NCBI RefSeq assembly: GCF_010669285.1
Contig: NZ_CP048711.1
Span: 3,410,001 to 3,474,000, forward strand
Direction: 5' to 3'
Source: Kineobactrum salinum
Lineage (GTDB): Bacteria > Pseudomonadota > Gammaproteobacteria > Pseudomonadales > Halieaceae
Length of the DNA stretch: 64,000 bases
The translations under genes were made by a program, and so were the position numbers. Positions 1-8,218 of this stretch are shown here, piece by piece; position 1 is the stretch's first letter; every line of letters starts with the position of its first letter. The notes under the pieces were generated by a model that worked only from the letters and a program-made list of their open reading frames with translations, was not told the DNA's origin and did no database searches.

Positions 1-428
1 TCCGAAGAGTCTCCCAGGGGACAAGCTTGGCTCCGCAACTCGATCGAACAGGACTGAGGTCGAGGTTGAGTATTGTCCACGAGCAATACAATTGCCGGTT
101 TCCGAAGTTGTCGTCGGCTGAAAGCCTGAGCGTATCAAGAAAGCCGGCCAGGGCGCTCAATGTGAATTCAGGTAGTAAAATGAACCCAACAGAGAGCATG
201 CTCTCGGGGGTGTTCCTGTCATCTGTCATTGCAGGACCCACCATCTGTTGATTTGTATAGCCTTCCAACAATGTATCTGTCCTCTATCCATTACGTACCA
301 GTCGATCATCCGTGATCGGCCCTGGAATTTATAGATTGCATGTAAAAATATACTGATAGTTGGCGTGAATGTTATGGCGCTGTCTGCGACACGTCAATAC
401 TCTGAGGATTGAACGACGTAAAGAATAC
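1..428. other. Left edge without a convincing gene
   Basis: No reading frame here has family-like sequence. A 74-codon frame at 27-251 has low-complexity composition and no ribosome binding site. The stretch from about 250 to 370 is AT-rich, which fits a promoter region for the membrane protein that follows, but I cannot place -10 or -35 boxes with confidence. Confidence 0.4.
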
Positions 429-1586
429 ATGGAGGCTATCGGATTGACAGTCATCGAAGCGAACCAGACGGTATTGCTTGGTGTGGTCATCGTTTGTGCG
501 GTGGCGGCAAGCGTAGTGTTAGAGCGATGGAGATTCGGCAAAGTCCTGTCAAGTGCACTGATCGCAATGATGCTGGGCATGTTGCTGGTGAATGTACGGC
601 TTATTCCAGATTCGGCGCCATTCTATGGCTTCATCTACTCCTCACTGGTTCCGATTGCACTTCCACTGTTTCTGTACGAGGCGGAGTGGAAAAGGGTTGC
701 CACCGAAGCCGGGCAGCTTGCCAAATTGTTTGCAGCAGGAGCCGTCGGTGTCCTTCTCGGTGCTATGCTGGCTGCATTGATCGTCGATGTAGGCGAAAAT
801 TCCAAAGACTGGGCAAGCGTATTTGCAGCCAGTTATGTGGGTGGAACAGTAAACTTCCTCTCCGTAGCGACTTCTCTGGAACTTCCGGAAAAGGAAATAG
901 CTGTTGCGCTGGCGGTTGACACGATCGCAGGTATGACTCTATTGGCTTTTTTGTTGGTGCTGCCGGTGGTGAAGGTAATTGCAGGTTTGTTTCCACAGGA
1001 AATCGGGAGTATGGGTGCGGACGCCTTAGATCCCGAGAGTCGACTGATGGATAGTATGGCAGTCAAAGCGACGTCGGCGGCAATGGGGCTGGCGGTCAGC
1101 GTTACAATTTATGTCCTATCCAGACTTGTCGCACAGGGGATTGGAGGAGAAACGTACCTGACTCTAATTGTTACAGCGATCACACTGGTGCTAGCCAACG
1201 CTTATCCGCAAACAATGTCCAAACTGCGCGCCAGTTACGGGCTTGGCGTACTGATCATGTTGGCCTTTTTCTTTATTGTCGGTGTGTCCGCGAACCTGCA
1301 TGAGTTGCGAGAGTCCGGCCTTGATTTTGTTCTGTTTATCGCAACGATTATTGTTTGTCATCTTATCGCCATATTGAGCATTGCCAGAATATTCGGGTTT
1401 CGTCTGAGCGAAGCCATTGTTGTGTCATGTGCATGCGCAATGGGTCCTACGGTTGCAGCAGGCGTTGCGGGCAGCAAACGTTGGATTAATCTTGTAACCC
1501 CAGGCATTGTCCTGGGAATATTTGGATATGCGACGGCCAACTTTCTGGGCTTGGCCCTGGCAAGGACTCTGGGAGTATTAGATTGA
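429..1586 (+). CDS. DUF819 family integral membrane protein
   Basis: Polytopic inner-membrane protein of about 385 residues, resembling the DUF819 (YjcL-like) family of putative transporters; substrate unknown. The sequence shows about ten hydrophobic segments and the family-like stretches FLYEAEWKR, ASYVGGTVNFLSVA and CACAMGPTVAAG. An upstream ATG at 369 is in frame but would add 20 basic, non-hydrophobic residues. I prefer the ATG at 429, directly before the first membrane segment; neither has a strong ribosome binding site. The next gene follows 49 bases later on the same strand, so they may be co-transcribed. The gene is intact. Confidence 0.75.
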   Translation: MEAIGLTVIEANQTVLLGVVIVCAVAASVVLERWRFGKVLSSALIAMMLGMLLVNVRLIPDSAPFYGFIYSSLVPIALPLFLYEAEWKRVATEAGQLAKLFAAGAVGVLLGAMLAALIVDVGENSKDWASVFAASYVGGTVNFLSVATSLELPEKEIAVALAVDTIAGMTLLAFLLVLPVVKVIAGLFPQEIGSMGADALDPESRLMDSMAVKATSAAMGLAVSVTIYVLSRLVAQGIGGETYLTLIVTAITLVLANAYPQTMSKLRASYGLGVLIMLAFFFIVGVSANLHELRESGLDFVLFIATIIVCHLIAILSIARIFGFRLSEAIVVSCACAMGPTVAAGVAGSKRWINLVTPGIVLGIFGYATANFLGLALARTLGVLD

Positions 1587-1635
1587 TTAGGACTAGTTCA
1601 CGATATCTCACCGTCACTCGAACAGGCGGCCGAGT

Positions 1636-2616
1636 ATGATGAAACACTATACGGCATCGGATATCGCACATCTTTGTAGCTATCCCGACTTGATCGAGGA
1701 GATGAGAAATATTTTTCTCGCAAAGGGGGACGGTGTACAGAGACAGCATTTGAAAATCGGTAGCGACGGCGCGCTCTTGATGATGCCGGCCGTCGAGGGC
1801 GAACGCTACTTCGGGGTTAAACTGACAACCGTCTTTCCCGCCAACCCGGAGCAAGGAAAGGAGACGATCCAGGGCATATTTTGCTTGTTTGACAGGTCGT
1901 CCGGAACCCTTCTCGCGACCTTTGACGCATCGGAGCTGACCGCCCGAAGAACGGCCGCAGCCTCCGCTCTGGCCGCTTCATATTTATCGCGTCCAGACAG
2001 CACGCGCCTTGGCATTCTTGGCGCGGGAAAACTTCCGGTATACTTTGTTGCCGCCTATAGGGCTGTACGGCCGATTGAACACGTCAATATTTGGGCGCGA
2101 TCAGGAGAAAAAGCCGTTGCTTGCGCCCGGAGACTGACCGGGGAATTCAATTTGCCCGTGACAGTGACTGCCACGGTTGGGGAGACGATCCTTGCCTCAG
2201 ACATCGTTTCTTCGTTGACCTCGAGCACATCACCATTTGTTGAGTCCAGTCATCTGAAGCCGGGATTACACATTGATCTTGTGGGGGCTCACACCCCGGC
2301 GATGTCTGAGGCCACTCCGTTGTGTTTCCAGTCAGCGCGAGTTTTCGTTGATTCAAAAGCAGGTGCGGTCGCCGAGGCCGGGGACCTGATGGAAGCGATA
2401 AGGGTGGGGGCACTGGCAACATGTGATATCGAAGCAGATTTTCGTGAACTGGTTTTATCTCCAAGCCTTGGTCGTCGGGAGGGTGCGGAAATCACACTGT
2501 TTAAGTCTGTCGGAGTGGCCGCCGAAGATCTCGCTGCAGCCACGCTGATATATGAGACGGGACAATCTGGTTTCGATGGTACTGTTGCAGGTGCTCCCGC
2601 CTGCAGTCCGCGTTAG
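1636..2616 (+). CDS. Ornithine cyclodeaminase / mu-crystallin family protein
   Basis: NAD(P)-dependent enzyme of the ornithine cyclodeaminase/mu-crystallin family, 326 residues. Family members deaminate ornithine to proline or reduce cyclic imines and related amino acids; the substrate cannot be assigned from sequence. Visible family features are the N-terminal substrate domain with GVKLTTVFPAN and TARRTAAASALA, a Rossmann dinucleotide motif (LGILGAGK) near residue 130, and the ICD-type DLVGAHTPAMSE and VFVDSK segments. Length matches the family. Two ATG codons stand in tandem (1636 and 1639); I chose the first. It probably acts in the cytoplasm. The DUF819 transporter just upstream could move its substrate or product; that is inference. 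Confidence 0.85.
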   Translation: MMKHYTASDIAHLCSYPDLIEEMRNIFLAKGDGVQRQHLKIGSDGALLMMPAVEGERYFGVKLTTVFPANPEQGKETIQGIFCLFDRSSGTLLATFDASELTARRTAAASALAASYLSRPDSTRLGILGAGKLPVYFVAAYRAVRPIEHVNIWARSGEKAVACARRLTGEFNLPVTVTATVGETILASDIVSSLTSSTSPFVESSHLKPGLHIDLVGAHTPAMSEATPLCFQSARVFVDSKAGAVAEAGDLMEAIRVGALATCDIEADFRELVLSPSLGRREGAEITLFKSVGVAAEDLAAATLIYETGQSGFDGTVAGAPACSPR

Positions 2617-2725
2617 AAACCGATGACATCCCACGATAAAGCCATTGGCCGCCTGGGCGGCATGAGCTGGCTGAGCATGGTGGGCAATTGGCTATGGTTC
2701 AAAACTACAGTGAAGGAGAGGGTTC

Positions 2726-3889
2726 ATGAACAAAATGCTCACAGGTTTATTGGCCTGTATTGCCCTCGGCCTGCAAGGGCCGGCAGTCGCCGACGATGCC
2801 CTGCACCACGCCCGGGAGTTGCTGGAAAAGCACCCGCTGATCGACGGCCACAACGACCTGCCCAACGTCATCCGTGAGCAGGGCCGCGCGGTGGAAGCCG
2901 TTGATCTGCGCGGCGAGGTGTCGACGGACACCGATATACCTCGCTTGCGGGAGGGCGGCGTGGGCGGCCAGTTCTGGTCGGTATACATTCCCGGCACGGA
3001 GGAGGCTGGGGAGGCGGGGTTTGCCCGGCTTCAGCTCGAGCAGATTGATATCGCGCGTCGCATCGTGGCCCGCTATCCCGACACTTTCTCTTTTGCCACC
3101 AGCGTGCAGGACATAGAGCGGGCACGGGAGCGGGGCAAGATTGCCTCACTGCTGGGCATGGAGGGCGGGCATGCTATCGAGAACTCGCTGGGGGCGCTGC
3201 GTATGTTCTACGCCCTGGGGGTGCGCTATATGACGCTGACCCACTCCCAGAGCAATACCTGGGCCGACGCCGCGGCACAGGACGAACACAATGGCCTGAC
3301 GCCTTTCGGCGAGGGAAGTAGTGCGCGAGATGAACCGTCTGGGCATGCTGGTGGATCTGTCCCATGTCAGCCACAAGGTCATGCACGACGCGTTGGATGT
3401 CGCCGAGGCGCCGGTGATCTATTCGCACTCCAATGCCCATCAGCTGACGCCCCACATGCGCAATGTGCCGGACGCGGTACTGCGCCGCCTGACCGCACCA
3501 GGGTGGTCGGTGCCGGACGCCTGCAGGGACTGGCCGCAGAGGGTTACGAGCTCATTATAAACCTGCTGCCCGACAGTAGCGAATACGCGGTGCCCGACGA
3601 GGCGACGATCGTAACCGGGCAGGGCGTGGGCGATTATTATGTCCCGGTGGATTTTCAGGCGCCGGCGGTGGCCGACTATGCGGCCTTTTGTGAGGCAATG
3701 GACGCCGCCGTTGAAGACAAGGTTCACACCCACTGCGCCGCCAATTATCGTGTGAGTGCGTTCTATTCCCTGTACGCACAGAACCGGGGCCTGTGGGGCG
3801 AAGATAAAGCACAGGCGTTCATCGAGGACCTGTGGGCGCCGGCCGAGTATCCGGTGTGGCAGAACTTTATTCGGACCATCCGGGGGTAA
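2726..3889 (+). pseudogene. Chimeric pseudogene: M19 membrane dipeptidase 5' part joined to a phosphatase-like 3' part
   Basis: The 5' part (2726 to about 3498) encodes a signal peptide (MNKMLTGLLACIALGLQG) and the N-terminal half of a renal-dipeptidase-type M19 peptidase, with the metal-site motif DGHNDLP and EGGHAIENSLG. One extra base near 3308-3314 moves the frame: [20 protein letters not shown] continues in frame 3 from 3312. After about 3500 the dipeptidase similarity stops at [12 protein letters not shown]. The original frame then encodes the end of a tyrosine-phosphatase-like (DUF442/beta-lactamase-hydrolase-like) protein with the P-loop HCAANYRVSA. The most economical reading is a deletion that fused two neighbouring genes, plus a frameshift. 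A ribosome binding site (gaaggagag) precedes the start. A functional dipeptidase is very unlikely because the second half of the barrel is missing. Confidence 0.75.
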
Positions 3890-3911
3890 CCCGGGTAACA
3901 GGAGACAGAGT

Positions 3912-4340
3912 ATGGGTCACTACGCCAAGCCTACACGTTCAACCATTATTCCTACTCTGCGGTATCGCGACGCCAAGGCTGCCATCCAGTGGCTGTGCGA
4001 TGCCTTCGGTTTCGTACGCCACCTGGTTGTGGAGGACGGGGAGGGCGGTATCGCCCACGCCCAGCTCGTTTTCGGCAATGGCATGATCATGCTGGGCCAG
4101 GCCCGGGATGACGCTTTCGGCAGACTGCAGTCACCGCTGGCCGACCCGGCGGGGCCGGTGGCGCAGAGCCCCTACATCATCGTGAGCGATGTGGATGCCC
4201 ATCATGACCACGCCAGGGCCGCGGGCGCGAAGATCATCATGCCGCCCAAGGACCAGGATTACGGTGGACGTCTATATTCTTGCCGCGACCTGGAAGGCAA
4301 TCTGTGGAATTTCGGCAGCTACGACCCCTGGGAGGACTGA
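3912..4340 (+). CDS. VOC (glyoxalase/bleomycin resistance) family protein
   Basis: Small cytoplasmic protein of 142 residues with the vicinal-oxygen-chelate fold: an N-terminal half with TLRYRDAKAAIQWLCDAFGF and a C-terminal half ending in DLEGNLWNFGSYDPW. These features match uncharacterised glyoxalase-like proteins of the PhnB type. Substrate unknown. The start at 3912 is supported by aggaga eight bases upstream; a longer frame from 3756 merely overlaps the preceding pseudogene. It is the last + strand gene before a block of minus-strand genes. Confidence 0.85.
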   Translation: MGHYAKPTRSTIIPTLRYRDAKAAIQWLCDAFGFVRHLVVEDGEGGIAHAQLVFGNGMIMLGQARDDAFGRLQSPLADPAGPVAQSPYIIVSDVDAHHDHARAAGAKIIMPPKDQDYGGRLYSCRDLEGNLWNFGSYDPWED

Positions 4341-4458
4341 TCTGACAGAAATAGCGTTTTACAGCTTCCGACAGGCTCAGTGGCCAGATCCTTGGCCGTG
4401 GCATAGAGCAGTACTTCGCCAAGCTGTCCCGGGAGAAGTGGGGAATTTCTTCGCAAAT

Positions 4459-4854
4459 CTATTTCAGGTTCAATTGCCAGGAAACCCTGAAGCGGTCACA
4501 GACCCAGCCATATCTGCGGCTGAAGCCGTAATCGTCCAGCGGCATCATTACTTCACCGCCGCCGGAAAGCTGGGTAAACAGCCGCTCCAGTTCGGCTTCG
4601 TCCTCGCATTCCACGAAAATGGACATCGCCGGCGTGAAACTGAAGTCGTGTTTGACCGGGCTGTCGATGCAGATGAATTCCCGGTCCCGCAACCGGAAAC
4701 GCGCCATCATGATGGAGTCTTCCTTGCCCATTTCGCCTGGGCCGTAACGCCTTACGTCGGTGATGGCGGCATCCTCGAACAACGAAACGTAGAAGTTCAT
4801 GGCTTCTTCGGCGCTGCCCTCGAACATCAGATGCGTCAGGATTTGCTGTGCCAT
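4459..4854 (-). CDS. PhnB-like VOC family protein
   Basis: A 131-residue protein of the PhnB/3-demethylubiquinone-9 3-methyltransferase-like VOC family. It begins MAQQILTHLMFEGSAEEAMNF and contains YGPGEMGKEDSIMMARF and FVECEDEAELERLF. Family members are mostly uncharacterised, and many are misnamed methyltransferases. I rejected an in-frame ATG at 4980 because it overlaps the upstream gene by over 100 bases. The gene ends the minus-strand ArsR/AHSA1 series, four bases after the upstream stop codon, so it is probably in the same operon and under the same ArsR repressor. Confidence 0.85.
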   Translation of the reverse strand: MAQQILTHLMFEGSAEEAMNFYVSLFEDAAITDVRRYGPGEMGKEDSIMMARFRLRDREFICIDSPVKHDFSFTPAMSIFVECEDEAELERLFTQLSGGGEVMMPLDDYGFSRRYGWVCDRFRVSWQLNLK

Positions 4855-4858
4855 GGGA

Positions 4859-5407
4859 TTACTCCTCGCCAAAGCGCTGTGTGTAGAGCTGCTCTGCTGC
4901 ATCGAATGCCGACCAGAAGCCGCGCGGCGGCCGGCCATTGAGCTGATCCGCGAGCAGGCCCAGATGCGCATGCCAGCCACCGGCCACGTTGATCATGGTG
5001 TCGCGGTCGAACAGGCGCTCATGGGTAACAATCAGCAGTACGTCGTCTTCCTGAGAAATGAGTTCAAACGTCACTGCCGAGTCCTCGCCGCATTCTTCGG
5101 GCCAGGTGAAACTCAGCAAGTGGGGCGGCTCGCAGCGCGTGATGCGGCAATGGTTTACATGCCCGTCCACGCCGCACCAGCGCTGGGGCGTTTCTTCGTG
5201 GGAAAGCTGGCTGTGCCGGAACAGCAGATCCAGGCCGGTGCCGGGCCGTGGGTCCAGTTCGCCCGCGGCCAACCACTTTGCGCGCTTGTCGGAATCAACC
5301 AGGTATGTCCACACCCGTTCAATGGGGCCGGGCAGCAGGCGCTTGATGCGGACCGTTGCCTTGTCGATGCGCTCGCCCGGTAGTTCCTGAAGGCTGAGTT
5401 CCGCCAT
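4859..5407 (-). CDS. SRPBCC/AHSA1-domain protein (1 of 3)
   Basis: A protein of 182 residues with the helix-grip START-like fold of the AHSA1 (activator of Hsp90 ATPase homologue) family. Visible family features are TVRIKRLLPGPIERVWTYLVD at the N-terminus, WLAAGELDPRPG, and a long C-terminal helix starting VAGGWHAHLGLLADQL. These bacterial AHSA1 proteins bind small hydrophobic ligands or are uncharacterised; the eukaryotic co-chaperone role should not be transferred. The ATG at 5407 aligns with the family start; the upstream extension in the same frame has no family character. It is third in a run of three paralogues, which suggests local duplication. Confidence 0.85.
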   Translation of the reverse strand: MAELSLQELPGERIDKATVRIKRLLPGPIERVWTYLVDSDKRAKWLAAGELDPRPGTGLDLLFRHSQLSHEETPQRWCGVDGHVNHCRITRCEPPHLLSFTWPEECGEDSAVTFELISQEDDVLLIVTHERLFDRDTMINVAGGWHAHLGLLADQLNGRPPRGFWSAFDAAEQLYTQRFGEE

Positions 5408-5408
5408 G

Positions 5409-5894
5409 TCATTCACTCCTGTTGTTCCATGATTCTGTAAGGGCCTCGGGATGGTGATCCGGCACCAGATCCAGCCGGATGCCATGTTCCAGCAGCGCCT
5501 TGAGGCCGGCCAGCACCATGGTGAAGCCGCTCATCGAGTCGATGGCCTGGGTGACAACTTCATCGTCGCTGCCTTGAAAGCCCGAATTCGATATCTTTAC
5601 CAGGGTCGCTGCGTCGCCTTGAGGGATGAACTGCCACTCCACGGGGCAGGGCGGGTCGTCCCACTCGATGACAATCCGGTTATCGAGTTCAACCGCCTTT
5701 ACCTCGACCTGAGAGGAGACCCCGTACATCTCCCATTCCCAGGTAATGGTCTTGTCCGGTTCCAGCCTTCCGCTGGACCTGGTGAACCAGAATTTTGTCG
5801 TGATCGCAGGATTTACGAAGGCCTCGAATACCTCTGCAACCGGTTTGCGAATGAGCATTTGAGTACTCACGACGGGGGCATTCTTGAGTGGCAT
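5409..5894 (-). CDS. SRPBCC/AHSA1-domain protein (2 of 3)
   Basis: A 161-residue START-like (SRPBCC) protein. It begins MPLKNAPVVSTQMLIRKPV and then shows VFEAFVNPAITTKFWFTRSSG, typical of this family, with a C-terminal helix SMSGFTMVLAGLKALLEHG. Ligand unknown. The start overlaps the upstream paralogue's stop by one base (TGATG), and its own stop lies one base before the next start, so the three paralogues are translationally linked. It probably acts in the cytoplasm. Confidence 0.85.
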   Translation of the reverse strand: MPLKNAPVVSTQMLIRKPVAEVFEAFVNPAITTKFWFTRSSGRLEPDKTITWEWEMYGVSSQVEVKAVELDNRIVIEWDDPPCPVEWQFIPQGDAATLVKISNSGFQGSDDEVVTQAIDSMSGFTMVLAGLKALLEHGIRLDLVPDHHPEALTESWNNRSE

Positions 5895-6358
5895 CAGGCG
5901 CCTCCTTCGATGGCATCGATTTGCGCCAGCATGCGGCCCCAGCCGCCTTCGACCCGGTCGATGTAGTCCGCCCATTCGGCACTCATTTCATGAATGATGG
6001 TCGCAACACAGCCTTTATTGTCAGGCTCCAGGGTAAGAGTGACAGTTGAAAGGTTTTGCCTTTCATCATTCTCCGAGGTGAACCAGGTAAACACCAGCCG
6101 GTGTGGACGATCCATTTCCAGGTAACTGCCCCAGTGAACCGCCTCACCTTCATCGCGCATATCCGAAAAGACAAACCGTCCGCCGGGCCTGGCATCGAGC
6201 TCGACACGCCGTACATCGCCAGCCAGGCCCGCTGTTTTCAGCGCGGCAGACATCCAGATCCGGATTTTGTCAGGATCGAGCCAGGCATCGAATACCCGTT
6301 CGGCAGAAACGTCCATGCGACGGCTGACACGTGCTGACACGGTTTCCCTTGTAGTCAT
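5894..6358 (-). CDS. SRPBCC/AHSA1-domain protein (3 of 3, operon-proximal)
   Basis: A 154-residue START-like protein. Visible family segments are VSRRMDVSAERVFDAWLDP, ARPGGRFVFSDMR and VEGGWGRMLAQIDAIE. It is encoded directly after an ArsR-type regulator, whose last codons it overlaps (ATGA). This ArsR-AHSA1 pairing is common in bacteria and usually forms an autoregulated two-gene unit. Here the unit is extended by two more AHSA1 genes and a PhnB-like gene. The inducing ligand is not known. Confidence 0.87.
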   Translation of the reverse strand: MTTRETVSARVSRRMDVSAERVFDAWLDPDKIRIWMSAALKTAGLAGDVRRVELDARPGGRFVFSDMRDEGEAVHWGSYLEMDRPHRLVFTWFTSENDERQNLSTVTLTLEPDNKGCVATIIHEMSAEWADYIDRVEGGWGRMLAQIDAIEGGA

Positions 6359-6720
6359 GAATCCTCCTTGCTGTCTGTGGATGCTCCGGCTTCATCCTCG
6401 GATCTGAGCAGGGCTTCCAGCGCCTCCAGGCTACGGTTCCAGAAGCGCTTGTAATAGCTCAGCCATTCGTGGACTTCGGCGAGGTGACTGGCATCCAACT
6501 CGCACCAGTGTGTGCGGCCGCGCACGCTGCGCCGCACCAGGCCGGCGGATTCCAGCACCTTAATGTGCTTGGAGGCGCCGGCCAATGACATGGCAAAAGG
6601 TTCGGCGAGATCGCTCACGCGCTGCTCGCCCTCAGTGAGACTGCGCAGCATTTCGCGCCGCGTGGGGTCGGCCAGGGCGCGGAAAATGTTGTCGAGTTGT
6701 TGTGAATTTTGCTCAACCAT
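6355..6720 (-). CDS. ArsR/SdpR-family transcriptional repressor
   Basis: A 121-residue winged-helix regulator. Family motifs are FRALADPTRREMLRSL at the N-terminus and the recognition helix region MSLAGASKHIKVLESAGLV. It lacks the CxC metal-binding site of ArsR/SmtB sensors, so it is probably a non-metal regulator of the SdpR-like branch that pairs with AHSA1 proteins. It is first in a minus-strand operon (ArsR, three AHSA1, PhnB-like). Two palindromes with CAAC...GTTG arms overlap its start and promoter, which suggests autorepression. Confidence 0.9.
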   Translation of the reverse strand: MVEQNSQQLDNIFRALADPTRREMLRSLTEGEQRVSDLAEPFAMSLAGASKHIKVLESAGLVRRSVRGRTHWCELDASHLAEVHEWLSYYKRFWNRSLEALEALLRSEDEAGASTDSKEDS

Positions 6721-6728
6721 GTGGTTGA
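6713..6728. promoter_or_regulatory. Probable ArsR operator 1, over the start codon
   Basis: The sequence tcaaccatgtggttga is an inverted repeat with one mismatch. It covers the start codon of the ArsR gene. It shares its arms (CAAC/GTTG) with the perfect palindrome at 6751-6768, so both are likely targets of the same dimer. Binding is inferred, not shown. Confidence 0.5.
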
Positions 6729-6750
6729 TTATAGCGGCGATCCTGATATA

Positions 6751-6768
6751 TTCAACTATATGGTTGAA
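6751..6768. promoter_or_regulatory. Probable ArsR operator 2 (perfect palindrome)
   Basis: TTCAACTATATGGTTGAA has perfect 6-bp arms around a 6-bp centre and lies about 30 bases upstream of the ArsR start. The position and symmetry fit an autoregulatory operator in the promoter. It also sits upstream of the + strand genes from 6861, so it could control both directions. Confidence 0.6.
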
Positions 6769-6860
6769 TTAACTTATGGGGATTTTTTGGCCATGTCGAG
6801 TTCATGCTTGGTAGTTCGACTAAACAGTGAACGACAATCTGTAGCAAAGGAGATCAAGTC

Positions 6861-6905
6861 ATGACGAAACCCATGGCCGGCATCGCGCGACAGCAGGAGG
6901 CCTAG
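6861..6905 (+). CDS. Possible 14-codon leader peptide
   Basis: A very short frame (MTKPMAGIARQQEA) with an excellent ribosome binding site (aaaggaga) and a normal start. It ends two bases before the next small gene. It could be a leader peptide, or the remnant of a larger gene whose middle was deleted. No family assignment is possible. Confidence 0.3.
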   Translation: MTKPMAGIARQQEA

Positions 6906-6907
6906 CT

Positions 6908-7048
6908 ATGTGTCCCGCCTGTATTACCACACTGGCCCTGGCCATCGCTGGCAGTACTGCTGCCGGTGGGGCCTCAGCTCTGGCGATACGCCGCTTTATC
7001 AACCGGCGTGCCAGGCTGCCCGACGCACCGCAACGAAAGGAGTATTGA
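6908..7048 (+). CDS. Small membrane protein of 46 residues
   Basis: It begins MCPACITTLALAIAGSTAAG: a Cys-Pro-x-Cys start followed directly by one hydrophobic segment and then a basic tail (RRFINRRARLP). I recall similar very short proteins beginning MCPxC near ArsR/AHSA1 loci, but the function is unknown to me. It lies two bases from the start of the NTF2-like gene and has aggagg upstream, so it is probably translated as part of the + strand unit. Confidence 0.55.
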   Translation: MCPACITTLALAIAGSTAAGGASALAIRRFINRRARLPDAPQRKEY

Positions 7049-7050
7049 AT

Positions 7051-7485
7051 ATGAGTAACGACGAGAAACAGATTGTTGCCCTGATCGACAGCTGGGTAGA
7101 GCATGCCTGCAACGGAAGTCTCGACGGGGTCATGGCTTGCTATGCGCCTGACGTGGTGGCCTTTGATGCCATTGTCGCCCTGCAATTCAAGGGTATCGAT
7201 GCCTACCGCAAGCACTGGGAATATTGCATGAGTTTCGCCGAGACGATGGGCGACATGATCATGAAGATCCCCGAAAAGAGCGTCACCGTCGGTGGCGATG
7301 TAGCTTTCTGCCACTACCTCTCTATCTGCGGCTGCCGCGATGGAAACGGCGAGGAACAGACCGGCTGGATGCGCGGCACGGTCTGCCTGCGCAAGAGCGA
7401 CGGCCAGTGGCTGATTGCGCACGAGCACTACTCCGTACCCTTCGAACCGGAGAGCATGAAAGCCCTGACCGAACTCGAACCCTGA
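7051..7485 (+). CDS. NTF2-like / SnoaL-type protein
   Basis: A 144-residue protein with the cone-shaped NTF2 fold of the DUF4440/SnoaL-like, YybH-type group. The N-terminal helix IVALIDSWVEHACNGSLDGVMA is followed by YAPDVVAFDA and ends with GQWLIAHEHYSVPF, the characteristic C-terminal strand. Such proteins are ligand-binding or small-molecule isomerase-like; the substrate is unknown. The start at 7051 is set by aaaggag upstream; the longer frame from 6910 runs through the small membrane-protein gene. DUF899 follows 13 bases later. Confidence 0.85.
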   Translation: MSNDEKQIVALIDSWVEHACNGSLDGVMACYAPDVVAFDAIVALQFKGIDAYRKHWEYCMSFAETMGDMIMKIPEKSVTVGGDVAFCHYLSICGCRDGNGEEQTGWMRGTVCLRKSDGQWLIAHEHYSVPFEPESMKALTELEP

Positions 7486-7498
7486 CAGGAGACCCGTG

Positions 7499-8218
7499 AT
7501 GAGTGATTCAGAAACCGCTATGCCACCCGTCGTTTCCCGGGGTGAGTGGCTGGCTGCTCACGAAAAACAGCTGGAAAGGGAAAAGGCGCACACCCGGGTG
7601 CAGGACGCCCTCAACGCCGAACGCCGCCGGCACCCGATGTACCGCATCGACAAGGACTACGTCTTTGACGGCTCTGACGGCAAGACCAGCCTGCTGGATC
7701 TTTTCGATGGCCGCCGCCAGCTCATCCTCTACCACTTCATGTTCGGCCCCAATGCCGAGGAAGGCTGCGATGGCTGTTCCATGGTAGTGGACAACATGTG
7801 CCATCCGGCACACCTGCATGCCCGCGATATCAACCTGGTGCTGGTATCGCGCGCGCCACTGGCGAAAATCGAGCCCTTCAAGCAGCGCATGGGTTGGAGC
7901 CTGCCCTGGTACTCGTCTTTCGACAACGACTTCAGTTTCGATTTCGGTCTTGGTCATAAAACCCCGCGCCCCGACGAATGCCAGGATGGCGAGATGTTCG
8001 GGATGAGCGTTTTCCTGCGCGACGACGACGGCAACATCTACCGGACCTACTTCACCCAGCACCGTGGGGTGGAATACCTGGGCAGCAGCTTCAGTTATTT
8101 CGATATAGCGCCCTACGGCCGCCAGGAAGACTGGGAAGACTCGCCCGGGGGCTGGCCCAAGGGTCCCCGGTATTCCTGGTGGCGCCACCACGACCGCTAT
8201 GAGGCCTCACTAACATGA
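7499..8218 (+). CDS. DUF899 family thioredoxin-like protein
   Basis: A 239-residue member of DUF899, a thioredoxin-fold family of unknown function. Diagnostic segments are VSRGEWLAAHEKQLEREK, LFDGRRQLILYHFMFGP and EEGCDGCSMVVDN, the last carrying the CxxC, followed by FSYFDIAPYGRQEDWEDSP. aggaga precedes the ATG at 7499; a GTG one codon upstream is less likely. It is the last chromosomal gene before the island's left repeat. Confidence 0.88.
   Translation: MSDSETAMPPVVSRGEWLAAHEKQLEREKAHTRVQDALNAERRRHPMYRIDKDYVFDGSDGKTSLLDLFDGRRQLILYHFMFGPNAEEGCDGCSMVVDNMCHPAHLHARDINLVLVSRAPLAKIEPFKQRMGWSLPWYSSFDNDFSFDFGLGHKTPRPDECQDGEMFGMSVFLRDDDGNIYRTYFTQHRGVEYLGSSFSYFDIAPYGRQEDWEDSPGGWPKGPRYSWWRHHDRYEASLT

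Noticed and set aside
27-251. 74-codon frame at the left edge
   Set aside because: No ribosome binding site, no protein-like composition.
3308-3314. Programmed frameshift in the dipeptidase gene
   Set aside because: No slippery sequence or stimulatory structure, and the gene is fused to unrelated sequence further on.
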